Part shown: positions 50,368 to 58,492 of the stretch, in pieces
Position numbering within the stretch: position 1 is the stretch's first letter
Layout of the letters: every line of letters begins with the position of its first letter
Source: CAVRQM01 sp963838805
GTDB lineage: Bacteria; Pseudomonadota; Alphaproteobacteria; Acetobacterales; Acetobacteraceae
Direction: 5' to 3'
NCBI GenBank assembly: GCA_963838805.1
Contig: CAWISK010000006.1
Location: 62,001 to 126,000, forward strand
DNA: 64,000 nt
Notes under the pieces: model-generated
What the model saw: only the letters and a program-made list of their open reading frames with translations
Databases searched by the model: none
Told to the model about the DNA's origin: nothing
Translations under genes and position numbers: made by a program

Positions 50368-52344
50368 TCAGAACCCCGCTCGCACCCCCGCCAGGAACGA
50401 CGGCCCAGGCGTTTGGAACCCGCTGGCCGGCTCGAAATGGCTGTCGCCGATGTTCTTCGCGCTGGCAAAAAGCTGCAGCTTCGGGCGGAGGTCGTAGGTG
50501 ACGGTCAGGTTCACGATCGTCCCGCCGCGCTGCGGCCCGATCGGCCCTGGAAAGCCGCTGTCATCCACCAGATAGTCGGCAAAGCTGCTGCAATAGACCA
50601 GCTCCGGCGTGATCCGCAGGCCGGGGTACGGCGTGAGCTGCGCATCCAGGCTCACCTGGTTGCGCGGACGGCGCAGCAGTTGCGCCCCGGTCGCGAGATT
50701 GATCGCCTCGGTATAGGTGTAGGTCGCCGTCGCCTCGGCCCAGAAGGCGGGGCGGATCGTGAGGCTGCTCTCCACGCCGCGCATGCGGGCGCTGGCGATA
50801 TTCACCTGGGTCGAGGAGAGGAAGTCCGGCGCCTCCTGAAACTCGATCAGGTCGCGGATGCGGTTGTCGAAATAGGTGATGTCGATGCTGATGCCGCGCT
50901 TGCTCTGGAACACCGGCAGGTCGAAGCCCACGCCCGCCTCCCAGCCGCGGCTGCGTTCGGGCTTCAGATTGGGGTTGCCGATATAGCCCAGGCTGTCCAC
51001 CCCGAACAGATCGTACAGCGACGGCGCCAGGAACGCGGTGCCGTAGGACGCCTTCAGCCGCGCCAGCGCCTCCGGCACCGCCAGCACGCCGCCGAAACGG
51101 TAGGTGAACGCGCTGCCGCCGTAGCGGGCATCTTCCGCGCGCATGTCGCCGGTCAGTGTCAGCCGCTTCCACAGCGTGCCCTGCACCCCGGCATGGCCGG
51201 CATCGCTGCTGTCGCTCGCGTTCACGTCCGAATTGTAGGGAAACCCGCCCGACATTGTGTTCAGCCGCGAGCGCGAGGTATCCGCCGTGTGCTCGTAGCC
51301 GAAGGTGAGCGCAGCACTGCGTGACCAGGCGAGATCGGGCAGATGGATCGTGTTGTTCCATTGCACATCGTCGCGCGTGCCGTGATAGCGGCTGTCGCCC
51401 GAGGCCTGGTTCGGGTCGGCCGCTTCCAGCGGCTCGTCATAGTTGCGGTCGAATACGCCGCGCGAGACGAACAGCCCGCTTTCCCAGACGCCGCCGAACA
51501 GCTTCGTGGTGCCGCCGACGCGGCCGAATGCAGAGTTGTCGCGTCCCGTATAATCCCTCGCGTCGTAGGCGGGGAAGCCCAGCTCATCGAGCCCGAACAC
51601 GCTGGCGCGGCCACGCAGCAGGACCGAGAATCGGGTGCCGTCGAGAGGCGTATAGCCCAGCTCGATCAGGCCGAGATTGCTGCGATAGCCATTGCGCGCG
51701 CCTGTGTACACGCTTTCGCGCTGCGGCGTGTTGTCGCTGCCGAGCTGCGAGACGTTTTCCGCGTCCAGATTGTAGTCGAAACGCCCGCTCTTGCCGGACA
51801 GGGTGGCCCCGAACAGATCCTGACGCGGAAAGCCGCCGCCCGCGGTGACGGTGCCGTGCGGCGTGCCCGAACCGGGGCGGGTGATCAGGTTGATGACGCC
51901 GCCGATCGCACCCGAGCCGTACAGGCCCGACATCGGCCCGCGCACGATCTCGATGCGGTCGATGTCGGCGAGCGTATCCACGCCGAAATTGAACGCGCCG
52001 CCGGGATCGGACGGATCGTTGACCGGTACGCCGTCGCGCAGCACCAGCACCTGGTTGCTGTTGGTGCCGCGGATGAACACGCTCGCATTGCCGCCCTGCG
52101 CGCCCGATTGCGCGACATGCAGACCCGGCACCGCCGACAGCGCCTGCGGCAGCGTGGTGTAGCCATGACTCTCGATCTCGGCACGGGTGATGACGGTGAC
52201 ACCGGCCGGGATCAGCTCGGCGAGCGTCGGCACGCGCGTCGCAGTCACGGTCATGTCGGGCATCCGCACGACGGAGGAGGCGGGCGGTTCCTGCGCGAAG
52301 GCGAGGGCAGGCAGCAGGCAGGCGGCGAGCACAAGGCGTCGCAT
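50368..52344 (-). CDS. btuB: TonB-dependent cobalamin receptor
   Basis: 658 residues. Signal peptide MRRLVLAACLLPALAFA, then a TonB-box-like PDMTVTATRVPT and the plug domain (VITRAEIESHGYTTLPQALSAVPGLHV, GGNASVFIRGTNSNQVLVLRDGVPVNDPSDPGG, IEIVRGPMSGLYGSGAIGGVINLIT). A 22-strand barrel ends in the aromatic GVRAGF. The asymmetry LLRRPRNQVSLD and LNTMSGGFPYN segments agree with BtuB-like receptors. It brings cobalamin into the periplasm for BtuFCD. The riboswitch in its leader strongly supports the substrate. GGAG lies upstream of the ATG chosen. The frame is intact. Confidence 0.93.
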   Translation of the reverse strand: MRRLVLAACLLPALAFAQEPPASSVVRMPDMTVTATRVPTLAELIPAGVTVITRAEIESHGYTTLPQALSAVPGLHVAQSGAQGGNASVFIRGTNSNQVLVLRDGVPVNDPSDPGGAFNFGVDTLADIDRIEIVRGPMSGLYGSGAIGGVINLITRPGSGTPHGTVTAGGGFPRQDLFGATLSGKSGRFDYNLDAENVSQLGSDNTPQRESVYTGARNGYRSNLGLIELGYTPLDGTRFSVLLRGRASVFGLDELGFPAYDARDYTGRDNSAFGRVGGTTKLFGGVWESGLFVSRGVFDRNYDEPLEAADPNQASGDSRYHGTRDDVQWNNTIHLPDLAWSRSAALTFGYEHTADTSRSRLNTMSGGFPYNSDVNASDSSDAGHAGVQGTLWKRLTLTGDMRAEDARYGGSAFTYRFGGVLAVPEALARLKASYGTAFLAPSLYDLFGVDSLGYIGNPNLKPERSRGWEAGVGFDLPVFQSKRGISIDITYFDNRIRDLIEFQEAPDFLSSTQVNIASARMRGVESSLTIRPAFWAEATATYTYTEAINLATGAQLLRRPRNQVSLDAQLTPYPGLRITPELVYCSSFADYLVDDSGFPGPIGPQRGGTIVNLTVTYDLRPKLQLFASAKNIGDSHFEPASGFQTPGPSFLAGVRAGF

Positions 52345-52477
52345 GGCAGGCACTCCGCACCGGCGCGGCCGGTCCCTTCGCAGGGCGGACGGCCGCGGCA
52401 ACGAACATGCGATTGCCGCTGGGGTCTCTCTCCCGTTGCGCCGGTACACCCCGCCCGTCGCGCGCGCGCAGTCTCGA

Positions 52478-52643
52478 CGCCGGCCGGTCTCCTGGCTCGC
52501 GGCTCGGCGCCCGCACCCGCCTTCTCGCCCCCGCCTTCTCGGTCAGGGGGCAATGGCATTCGGGTCCAGACTCGCCGCCTACAGTTGCGGGGGCAGCCGC
52601 GGTTTCGTCGCGTTCCCGTTTCAGCCCTTGCGGGCCACCGTCG
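52478..52643 (-). promoter_or_regulatory. Cobalamin riboswitch upstream of btuB
   Basis: On the minus strand: GGTGGCCCGCAAGGGCTGAAACGGGAACG (52637-52609 region), then GCTGCCCCCGCAACTGTAGGCGG (about 52596-52574), and the closing GAGCCAGGAGACCGGC (about 52499-52484). The core is better conserved than in the metE copy, while a large GC-rich peripheral arm lies between core and closing stem. It ends about 130 bases ahead of btuB. It should lower receptor synthesis when B12 is plentiful. Confidence 0.92.
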
Positions 52644-52652
52644 TCTGCGCCC

Positions 52653-52681
52653 TGCATAGCCTTCGTTGCAGGCCCGGCCAA
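52653..52681 (-). promoter_or_regulatory. Predicted promoter of btuB leader
   Basis: On the minus strand TTGGCC (52681-52676) and TATGCA (52658-52653) are 17 bases apart and lie about 10 bases before the riboswitch. The -35 half falls just after the stop of the CDF gene. Pattern match only. Confidence 0.4.
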
Positions 52682-52689
52682 GTGCGCGC

Positions 52690-53578
52690 CTACAACACCA
52701 CCACACCGTGATGCTTGGCCTTTGCGTCCGGCTCCACATGGATCGTCACCGACAGGCCCGGCATCTCGGCGTGCAACGCCGCTTCCACCCGGTCGCAAAT
52801 GTCGTGTGCGGCGGCGACGCTCATGGCACCCGGCACCACCAGATGGAACTCGAGGAAGGTCAGCCGTCCGGCATGGCGCGCGCGCAGATCGTGTGCCTCG
52901 ATCGCACCTTCGGCATGGGTTGCGACCAGCGCGCGGATGCGGTCCACCACGTCCGGCGCCGGCGCCGCGTCCATGAGGCCGCCCACGGAATCGCGCAGCA
53001 GCAGCATTCCCGAAACGAAGATGTAGCAGGCGGTGGCGGCCGCCAGCAGCGGATCGAGCCACTGATGCCCGGTCGCGACCGCCAGCCCCACGCCCACCAG
53101 CACGCCGGCCGAGGTGACGACGTCCGTCGCCAGATGCCGCCCGTCCGCTGACAGGGCGGGCGAGCGCATCCGCCGCCCCGCGCGCAGCAGCACCGCCGAC
53201 CAGAGGACGTTGCCAGCGGTCGCCACCGCATTGAGCGCAAGTCCTGTGACCGGCTCCGCGAGCGGCACCGGATGGCGCCAGGTCAGCCAGGCGTGGCGCA
53301 GGATCACCAGCGCCGCCACGACGATCAGCACGCCCGTGATCACCGCGGAGAAGAACTCGGCCTTGTCGTGCCCGTACGGGTGATTGGCGTCGGCTGGCTT
53401 GGCGGCGAAGTGCAGGGCGAGCAGGGCAATGGCGGAACCCGCGACGTTGACCACTGTCTCCGCCGCGTCCGAGAACAGGGCGGCCGAGCCGGTCAGCAGC
53501 CAGGCGGCCGCCTTCAGTGCCAGCACCAGCAGCCCCACGGCGATGCTGCCGCAGGCGAGGCGGATCGTGGGGACTCAT
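52690..53578 (-). CDS. Cation diffusion facilitator metal exporter, frameshift at N-terminus
   Basis: 295 residues after dropping one base near 53563 (MSPHD joined to RLACGSIAVGLLVLALKAAAW). CDF family: TM2 with LFSDAAETVVNV, the NHPYGHDKAEFFSAV loop, TM5 with SADGRHLATDVVTSAGV (the HxxxD metal site), and a cytoplasmic C-terminal domain ending in HDICDRVEAAL and VTIHVEPD. It exports Zn, Co or a related divalent metal in exchange for protons. Without the edit the first usable start is a GTG at 53538 inside TM1. It lies upstream of the btuB riboswitch on the same strand and so is not under its control. Confidence 0.85.
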
Positions 53579-53672
53579 TGCTGGGTGGTCCGGCGCATGG
53601 CGGGCGATGGTACAGATGCCAAGTGCAAGCGGCTACGGCACAGGTCCGGGCGGCACGGCGCGGGAGCCGCGC

Positions 53673-55589
53673 CTACATCGGCATGTGCATCGGCTGATCA
53701 CTGCCTGCGACGCCCGCAACGGGGTGCGTGCGGATGGCCACGACCTCGCGCCCCAGGGTTTTCGGATCATCCCAGCCGGGCTTCGTATCCGGCCGTTGGA
53801 CTGCACGCAGCCACCCATCCGCGTCGATCAGGAATTGCGCGCCGGCAATCTCGGCCGGCGCCAGCCCCGCCGCGATGGAGTAGGCGCGCGGCACCGACCG
53901 GTCGCGTGAGACGCACACGCCCGGACCGGGGTGCAGGGCTGAATCGGAACTCGCGACGATAGTCGTGACGCCTTCGTTGCGTGCCACCGCCGCCGCGCTG
54001 TCGATGACCAGACGCAGGATCTGCCCGCGTAGGTCGTCCAGTGTCACGCTGCGGCCATCGCCGCAGACCGCCTCCAGCCCAGGCGCCCGCAGCGGCGGCG
54101 ACCATTGCCCGGTGCGGGCCCGCACCAGCCCGGCATTATGCGCGCGGATATAGTCGATCAGATCCCAGCGCTCCCGCTCGGACAGGACGCCGGCGAAGCC
54201 CGGCATCGCCAGCCCGCCCTCCGGCGCATCGATGCCGTGCGACAGCCACCAGATCAGCTCGCCGTCGCTGTGTATCCACAGATGCGCCGCCGTGAGATCG
54301 GCGGGCGGCCACGGCAGGGTTTTCGCGGCGGGACCGTCGCCGCGTCCGTCGGCACCGTGGCAGACGGCGCAGTGCCGCGGGAACAGCTCGGCACCGCGCA
54401 CGATGCCGGCGGCGGCGAAGCCGGTCGGCGAGTGCTGGTAGCTGGTCGGGTAGGCCTGGACAAGCAGCAGGTCGAAATGCGGGATCGCCAGCCACGCGAT
54501 CACCGCCGCCGCGAGCACGGCCAGCCACCGTGCCCGCTGGCGGACCAGGGCGGCCAGCAGCAGCAGGGCGACCGCGCCGCCCAGCGCCAGCGCGGCCTCG
54601 ATCACCTCGCGGCGAAAACCCGCATCCTCCTGCACCGTGACCAGGCTCGGCCGCAGCGAGAATGGCCAGACCGGCTGCACGTGCATCGAGGGCGGCAGGC
54701 TGGTCAGCACGCCCGCCGCCAGCACCACCAGCAGCCCCACGCCCGTCTCGGCGCCGATGCTGCGCGCCAATCGACGTCGCGCCTGTTCCGGTGAGTCACC
54801 TGCGAGGGCGGGGGTAAGGCGAAAATGGTTCGCGGCGGCAAAGCCGAGCAATGCCGCGAACAGGGAGATCTTGAGCAGCGCCACGAGGCCATAGGCGGTG
54901 CCGACGAGGCCGGGTAGGCCCTCGATGAGCACCCAGAACTGGTAGAAGGCGGTGCCCGCCAGCACCAGCACGCAGCCGCCGCCCAGCCAGGAGAAGCGCT
55001 GGCAGGCGACCCACGCCAATTCCGGCGGCGCTGCGCGCACCATCAGGAGCAGAGGGAGCAATCCGCCGAGCCACGCACCGCCGGCCAGCAGGTGCAGCAC
55101 GGAAGACAGCAGCAGCCAGCTCGGCCCGCCGCCATACATGCTGACGGCATGTCCGTGCGCCGCTTGCAGCCCCATGGCCACGGCCGCGAGGATCACGGCC
55201 GGCCATCGCGCGCGCAGGCGTGCCATCGCGGCGACCGCGGCCAGCAGGCCCAGCCGCAGCAGCAAGACATGGCCAAACAGCGTGTGACCCAGCAGGACCG
55301 GCACCGTCGCGGCGATGTCGCCCATGGCCGGCGTGTCGGCCAGCGTTCCGGCCACCGACCAGACCCAGCCGGCCGAGGCCAGCACCGCCACGGCCACGCT
55401 GACCCAGATCAGCCGGCGCAAGCCCCGCTCCATCCCGGCCGCGCCATCCGGCGCCAGCCGCGCCCACACGGGCGGCACGACCGCCGCCCGCGCCAGCACG
55501 ATTCCGAACACCGAAAGCAACCCCGCCACCGACAGGCCGCGCGCGAGGGCCAGCGGCAATCCGCCGGCGATCTCGAACGGCGGCAGCAT
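53673..55589 (-). CDS. copD: CopD-type copper protein fused to cytochrome c and a redoxin-like domain
   Basis: 638 residues. Residues 10-290 carry eight or so membrane helices of the CopD copper-resistance family (GHTLFGHVLLLRLGLLA, LSSVLHLLAGGAWLGGLLPLLL). Further helices lead to a periplasmic cytochrome c domain with CAVCHGADGRGDGPAAKT (haem site near residue 405) and the axial Met candidate in GLAMPGFAG. The last 140 residues resemble a thioredoxin/AhpC fold (VTLDDLRGQILRLVI; GAQFLIDADGWLRAV) but lack a CxxC. The tail is His/Met-rich (DQPMHMPM). It may move copper into the cytoplasm or deliver it to oxidases. copC follows upstream at 14 bases. Confidence 0.85.
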   Translation of the reverse strand: MLPPFEIAGGLPLALARGLSVAGLLSVFGIVLARAAVVPPVWARLAPDGAAGMERGLRRLIWVSVAVAVLASAGWVWSVAGTLADTPAMGDIAATVPVLLGHTLFGHVLLLRLGLLAAVAAMARLRARWPAVILAAVAMGLQAAHGHAVSMYGGGPSWLLLSSVLHLLAGGAWLGGLLPLLLMVRAAPPELAWVACQRFSWLGGGCVLVLAGTAFYQFWVLIEGLPGLVGTAYGLVALLKISLFAALLGFAAANHFRLTPALAGDSPEQARRRLARSIGAETGVGLLVVLAAGVLTSLPPSMHVQPVWPFSLRPSLVTVQEDAGFRREVIEAALALGGAVALLLLAALVRQRARWLAVLAAAVIAWLAIPHFDLLLVQAYPTSYQHSPTGFAAAGIVRGAELFPRHCAVCHGADGRGDGPAAKTLPWPPADLTAAHLWIHSDGELIWWLSHGIDAPEGGLAMPGFAGVLSERERWDLIDYIRAHNAGLVRARTGQWSPPLRAPGLEAVCGDGRSVTLDDLRGQILRLVIDSAAAVARNEGVTTIVASSDSALHPGPGVCVSRDRSVPRAYSIAAGLAPAEIAGAQFLIDADGWLRAVQRPDTKPGWDDPKTLGREVVAIRTHPVAGVAGSDQPMHMPM

Positions 55590-55603
55590 CAGGGGATCGC
55601 CGC

Positions 55604-55977
55604 CTATTGCACCGTGAACGTGTAGTGACCGTGGGTCTTGTGGGTATCGGTGTCCGTCGCGTGCCAGGTCACGGTGTAGGTTCCGGCGGTGAGCGGCTTG
55701 ACTGGCACGGACAGGTGCTTGGCGTCGTCCGCCGCGACCTGCGCCTTGCCGACATCGACGCGATGGCCCTTTGCATCGGTGACGATGATGCCGCTGAATC
55801 GCGGCTCCAGCTCGTCGTCGAACTCGATCGCCACCTGGGTCGGCGCGGTCTGCACGGTGCCACCGATCGGCGGCGTCGCGGTTTTGGGATAGGCGTGGGC
55901 GAGCGCGGAGGTTACCGGGACGAGCGCCAACATGGCTGGCGGCCGCCAGCGTGCAGGTCCGGAGAGAGGCGGATCAT
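55604..55977 (-). CDS. copC: CopC domain copper-binding protein
   Basis: A periplasmic CopC-type beta barrel. The mature part starts HAYPKTATPPIGGTV with the N-terminal His typical of the Cu(II) site. EIEFDDELEP-like AIEFDDELEPRFSGIIV, and TVTWHATDTDTHKTHGHYTFTV with His residues at the end, complete the family pattern. The signal peptide is disturbed: from the ATG at 55977 two extra bases must be dropped (near 55960 and 55936) to read LAAASMLALVPVTSALAHA. From the ATG at 55933 only a short hydrophobic lead is available. CopC should hand copper to CopD next door. Confidence 0.85.
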
Positions 55978-56063
55978 CGGTCTGTTCCTTGCGAGGATGA
56001 GGTCGTCAGCCGGGTTCATGCCGGCGGCGCCAGCCGATCGGCAGGATCCGGATCAGCTCTCTG

Positions 56064-57527
56064 TCATGGCGTCACTGCGCGCGCATCGCCGCGTCCCACC
56101 GGCCTGGGTGCGGTCAGCGTCCGGCGCAGCCGCACCGCTTGCACCGGCGGCGCGAAGCATGGCCGGGGAATGTAGCGGCCGGCGCCGCGCACGGTGCGCA
56201 GATCGCCGTCCGTCCAGACCAGCCTGCCGGACGCGATCGTGTGGCGCGCGAGACCGGTGACTGTCATTCCCTCGAACACATTGAAATCGACGTTCTGGTG
56301 ATGCGTCTTGACGCTGATGGTGCGGCTCGCCTGCGCGTCCCAGACAACGATGTCGGCATCCGAACCCGGTTCGATGCAGCCCTTGCGCGGATGGATGTTG
56401 AAGATCTTCGCCGTGTTCGTGCTGGTGATGGCGACGAACTCGCTGGGCGTGATGCGGCCCTGTCCCACGCCGTGATGCCAGAGGATGCTCATGCGGTCCT
56501 CGATGCCGCCGGTGCCGTTCGGGATCTTCGTGAAATCGTCGCGCCCGCCTGCCTTCTGCGGCGCGCAGAAGCAGCAATGGTCCGTGGCCGTGGTCTGCAA
56601 CGCGCCGCTGACCAGCCCCGCCCATAACGCCTGTTGGTGGTGCTTCGGCCGGAATGGCGGACTCATCACATAGGCCGCGGCCGTGGCCCAGTCGCTGTTC
56701 TGGTACACGCTCTCGTCGATCACCAGATGCTGCGCCAGAACCTCGCCATAGACGCGCTGGCCGCGCTCGCGCGCATGGGTGATGGCGTGCGTCGCCTCCT
56801 CGGTCGAGACATGCACGATGTAGATGGGCGCACCCAGCACGCCGGCGATGGCGATGACGCGCTGCGCCGCCTCGCCCTCCACGGCGGGCGGGCGTGACAG
56901 GGCGTGTCCCTCCGGCCCGGTGAGGCCGGCGGCCAGCATCTGCTGCTGCAAATGGAACACCGCGTCGCCGTTCTCGGCGTGGATGTTGCAGATGGCACCC
57001 AGCTCCAGCGCCCGGCCGATCGAGTGCAGCAGCACTCCGTCATCGACCATGAGCGCGCCCTTGTAGGCCATGAAGTGCTTGAAGCTGTTGACGCCGTGCT
57101 CGCGTGTCAGCACGCCCATCTGCTCGGCCACCTCGTCGGACCACCAAGTGACGGCGACGTGGAAGGAATAGTCGCCGGCGGCCTTCTCCGACTTGCGGCG
57201 CCATTCGTGCCAGGTATCGACCAGCGAGGTGCCGGGCTGCGGGATGGCGAAGTCGATGATCATGGTGGTGCCCCCGGCGGCGGCGGCCGAGGTGCCGGTG
57301 AAGAAATCCTCCGACGCCACGGTGCCCATGAAGGGCAATTCCATATGCGTGTGCGGGTCGATGCCGCCGGGCATGACCAACATGCCGCCGGCATCGACGA
57401 TCTCGGCGCCGGCGGGCGGCTCGATGGCCTCGGCCACCTGCGCCACCATGCCACCCTGGCACAGCACGTCGGCGCGGAACTGGCGGTCTGCGGTCGTGAC
57501 CGTGCCGCCGCGGATCAGGAGCGTCAT
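56064..57527 (-). CDS. hydA: Dihydropyrimidinase
   Basis: 487 residues, the amidohydrolase (D-hydantoinase) family. It opens the ring of dihydrouracil or dihydrothymine. Metal ligands are seen in MPGGIDPHTHMELPF, the carboxylated Lys in FKHFMAYKGALMVDDG, His residues in NIHAENGD and YIVHVSTEEA, and the Asp in TTATDHCCF. The C-terminal SDADIVVWD and VDFNVFEGMTVTG are typical of dihydropyrimidinases rather than allantoinases. The ATG at 57527 follows GCGAGGCAGC. The gene is divergent from the PEP-CTERM gene and belongs functionally with preT-preA on the other strand. Confidence 0.93.
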   Translation of the reverse strand: MTLLIRGGTVTTADRQFRADVLCQGGMVAQVAEAIEPPAGAEIVDAGGMLVMPGGIDPHTHMELPFMGTVASEDFFTGTSAAAAGGTTMIIDFAIPQPGTSLVDTWHEWRRKSEKAAGDYSFHVAVTWWSDEVAEQMGVLTREHGVNSFKHFMAYKGALMVDDGVLLHSIGRALELGAICNIHAENGDAVFHLQQQMLAAGLTGPEGHALSRPPAVEGEAAQRVIAIAGVLGAPIYIVHVSTEEATHAITHARERGQRVYGEVLAQHLVIDESVYQNSDWATAAAYVMSPPFRPKHHQQALWAGLVSGALQTTATDHCCFCAPQKAGGRDDFTKIPNGTGGIEDRMSILWHHGVGQGRITPSEFVAITSTNTAKIFNIHPRKGCIEPGSDADIVVWDAQASRTISVKTHHQNVDFNVFEGMTVTGLARHTIASGRLVWTDGDLRTVRGAGRYIPRPCFAPPVQAVRLRRTLTAPRPVGRGDARAVTP

Positions 57528-57560
57528 GCTGCCTCGCTGCATTGTGGGCGCATCGGATCA

Positions 57561-57577
57561 CCCGCCACACCGGCGGG
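57561..57577. other. Small GC hairpin in hydA leader
   Basis: CCCGCC and GGCGGG arms with a five-base loop lie 34-50 bases upstream of the hydA start. Read in the hydA direction it could slow or end transcription, but there is no U-run. The role is unknown. Confidence 0.35.
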
Positions 57578-57652
57578 TCAAGGGGTCAACATTTGTTAAA
57601 TAGCCCGACAGACCCCTCCGCAGGCGATCCGTTAATTCATTGATAACACTAT

Positions 57653-57669
57653 TTGGCACGTTTGTTGCT
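57653..57669 (+). promoter_or_regulatory. Sigma-54 promoter of the PEP-CTERM gene
   Basis: TTGGCACGTTTGTTGCT fits the RpoN consensus YTGGCACG-N4-TTGCW without a mismatch. The invariant GG (57656-57657 region) and GC (57667-57668) have the standard spacing. The transcript should start near 57680, about 45 bases before the ATG. An AT-rich stretch with the inverted arms GTTA/TAAC (57631-57648) lies just upstream. Sigma-54 control of PEP-CTERM genes through the PrsK/PrsR system is reported in other bacteria. Confidence 0.75.
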
Positions 57670-57723
57670 GCCCGGCATAAGGCGTCTGAACGGACAGGCG
57701 TTTTTGACGATCGGAGAAAGCAA

Positions 57724-58383
57724 ATGAGTTTCCTTAAGACCGCCTGCCTTGCGGTCGCCATTACCGGCGCCGCCAGCATGGCGGCCCAGGCGAGCGTGAT
57801 CTCGGCGCAGCTCGTGCCGCCGGATGGCATCCCGTTCACTCTGGAGAACTTTGGCGCCAGCGGCGCCACCGGGCTGGTGGGCACGGCGCCGATCACCACT
57901 GCCGACGGCATGAGCATCAGCTTCTCCGGCGGCACCCCGCTATCCGGCCTGTACTATGGCGACATCGCGAACCAGGTGCGCTCGCCCTTCGACGGCACCA
58001 ACATGGCCCAGGCGAACTATCTGGCGGCGGAGCCGGGCGGCAGCGTCACGATCACCTTCGCATCGGCGCAGACCGAATTCGACCTGCTCTGGGGCTCGGT
58101 GGATGACTACAACCACCTGACGTTCAATTTCGGCGGCCAGTCCATCAGCGGGCAGGACATCGCTAATGCGGTGAGCGGCATCAATTTCGGCAGCTCGAAC
58201 GCGGCGGTGGAGATCTCGGCGCTCGATCCGTTCACGACCGTCACCGTGACCAGCGATCAGGCGGCGTTCGAGTTCGTGCCGGGCACGCCGGTTCCGGAGC
58301 CGGCCTCGCTCGCCTTGCTGGGCATCGGCCTGGTCGGGCTCGGCGTGGTGCGCCGGCGCCGGGGGGCATCGCAAGCCGTCTGA
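57724..58383 (+). CDS. PEP-CTERM sorting domain protein
   Basis: 219 residues, secreted. Signal peptide MSFLKTACLAVAITGAASMAAQA, then a Gly/Ser/Thr/Asn-rich beta domain (SVTITFASAQTEFDLLWGSVDDYNHLTF, an Npun-like or lectin-like fold with a single Trp). The classical C-terminal tripartite signal is VPEPASL, the hydrophobic ALLGIGLVGLGVV, and RRRRG. An exosortase recognises PEP and processes the protein during export to the surface or extracellular matrix; no exosortase gene is in the window. GGAGAAAG lies upstream of the ATG. A strong terminator follows, so the gene is a single unit placed between the two halves of the pyrimidine pathway. Confidence 0.92.
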   Translation: MSFLKTACLAVAITGAASMAAQASVISAQLVPPDGIPFTLENFGASGATGLVGTAPITTADGMSISFSGGTPLSGLYYGDIANQVRSPFDGTNMAQANYLAAEPGGSVTITFASAQTEFDLLWGSVDDYNHLTFNFGGQSISGQDIANAVSGINFGSSNAAVEISALDPFTTVTVTSDQAAFEFVPGTPVPEPASLALLGIGLVGLGVVRRRRGASQAV

Positions 58384-58394
58384 GCCGGAAGACG

Positions 58395-58425
58395 CAGGAG
58401 GATGCCCGAATTGGGCATCCTCCTG
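58395..58425 (+). terminator. Hairpin terminator after the PEP-CTERM gene
   Basis: AGGAGGATGCCC (58396-58407) and GGGCATCCTCCT (58413-58424) form a perfect 12-bp stem with a GAATT loop, and the flanking C-G pair extends it. Only a weak T-rich tail follows (TGTTCC). It starts 12 bases after the stop and isolates this gene from preT. Confidence 0.75.
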
Positions 58426-58492
58426 TTCCGGCCTGCCTTGACGCCGTGCCTCGCGCTGCCCTTAGCTTGAACGGCATCGCTGGAGGCTGTGA

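Noticed and set aside
52690..53578. CDF exporter as a riboswitch-controlled cobalt transporter
   Set aside because: The riboswitch lies downstream of its stop on the same strand, so it cannot control this gene.
57724..58383. Full PEP-CTERM/exosortase system
   Set aside because: Only the substrate protein is present; no exosortase or glycan-synthesis gene typical of the system adjoins it.
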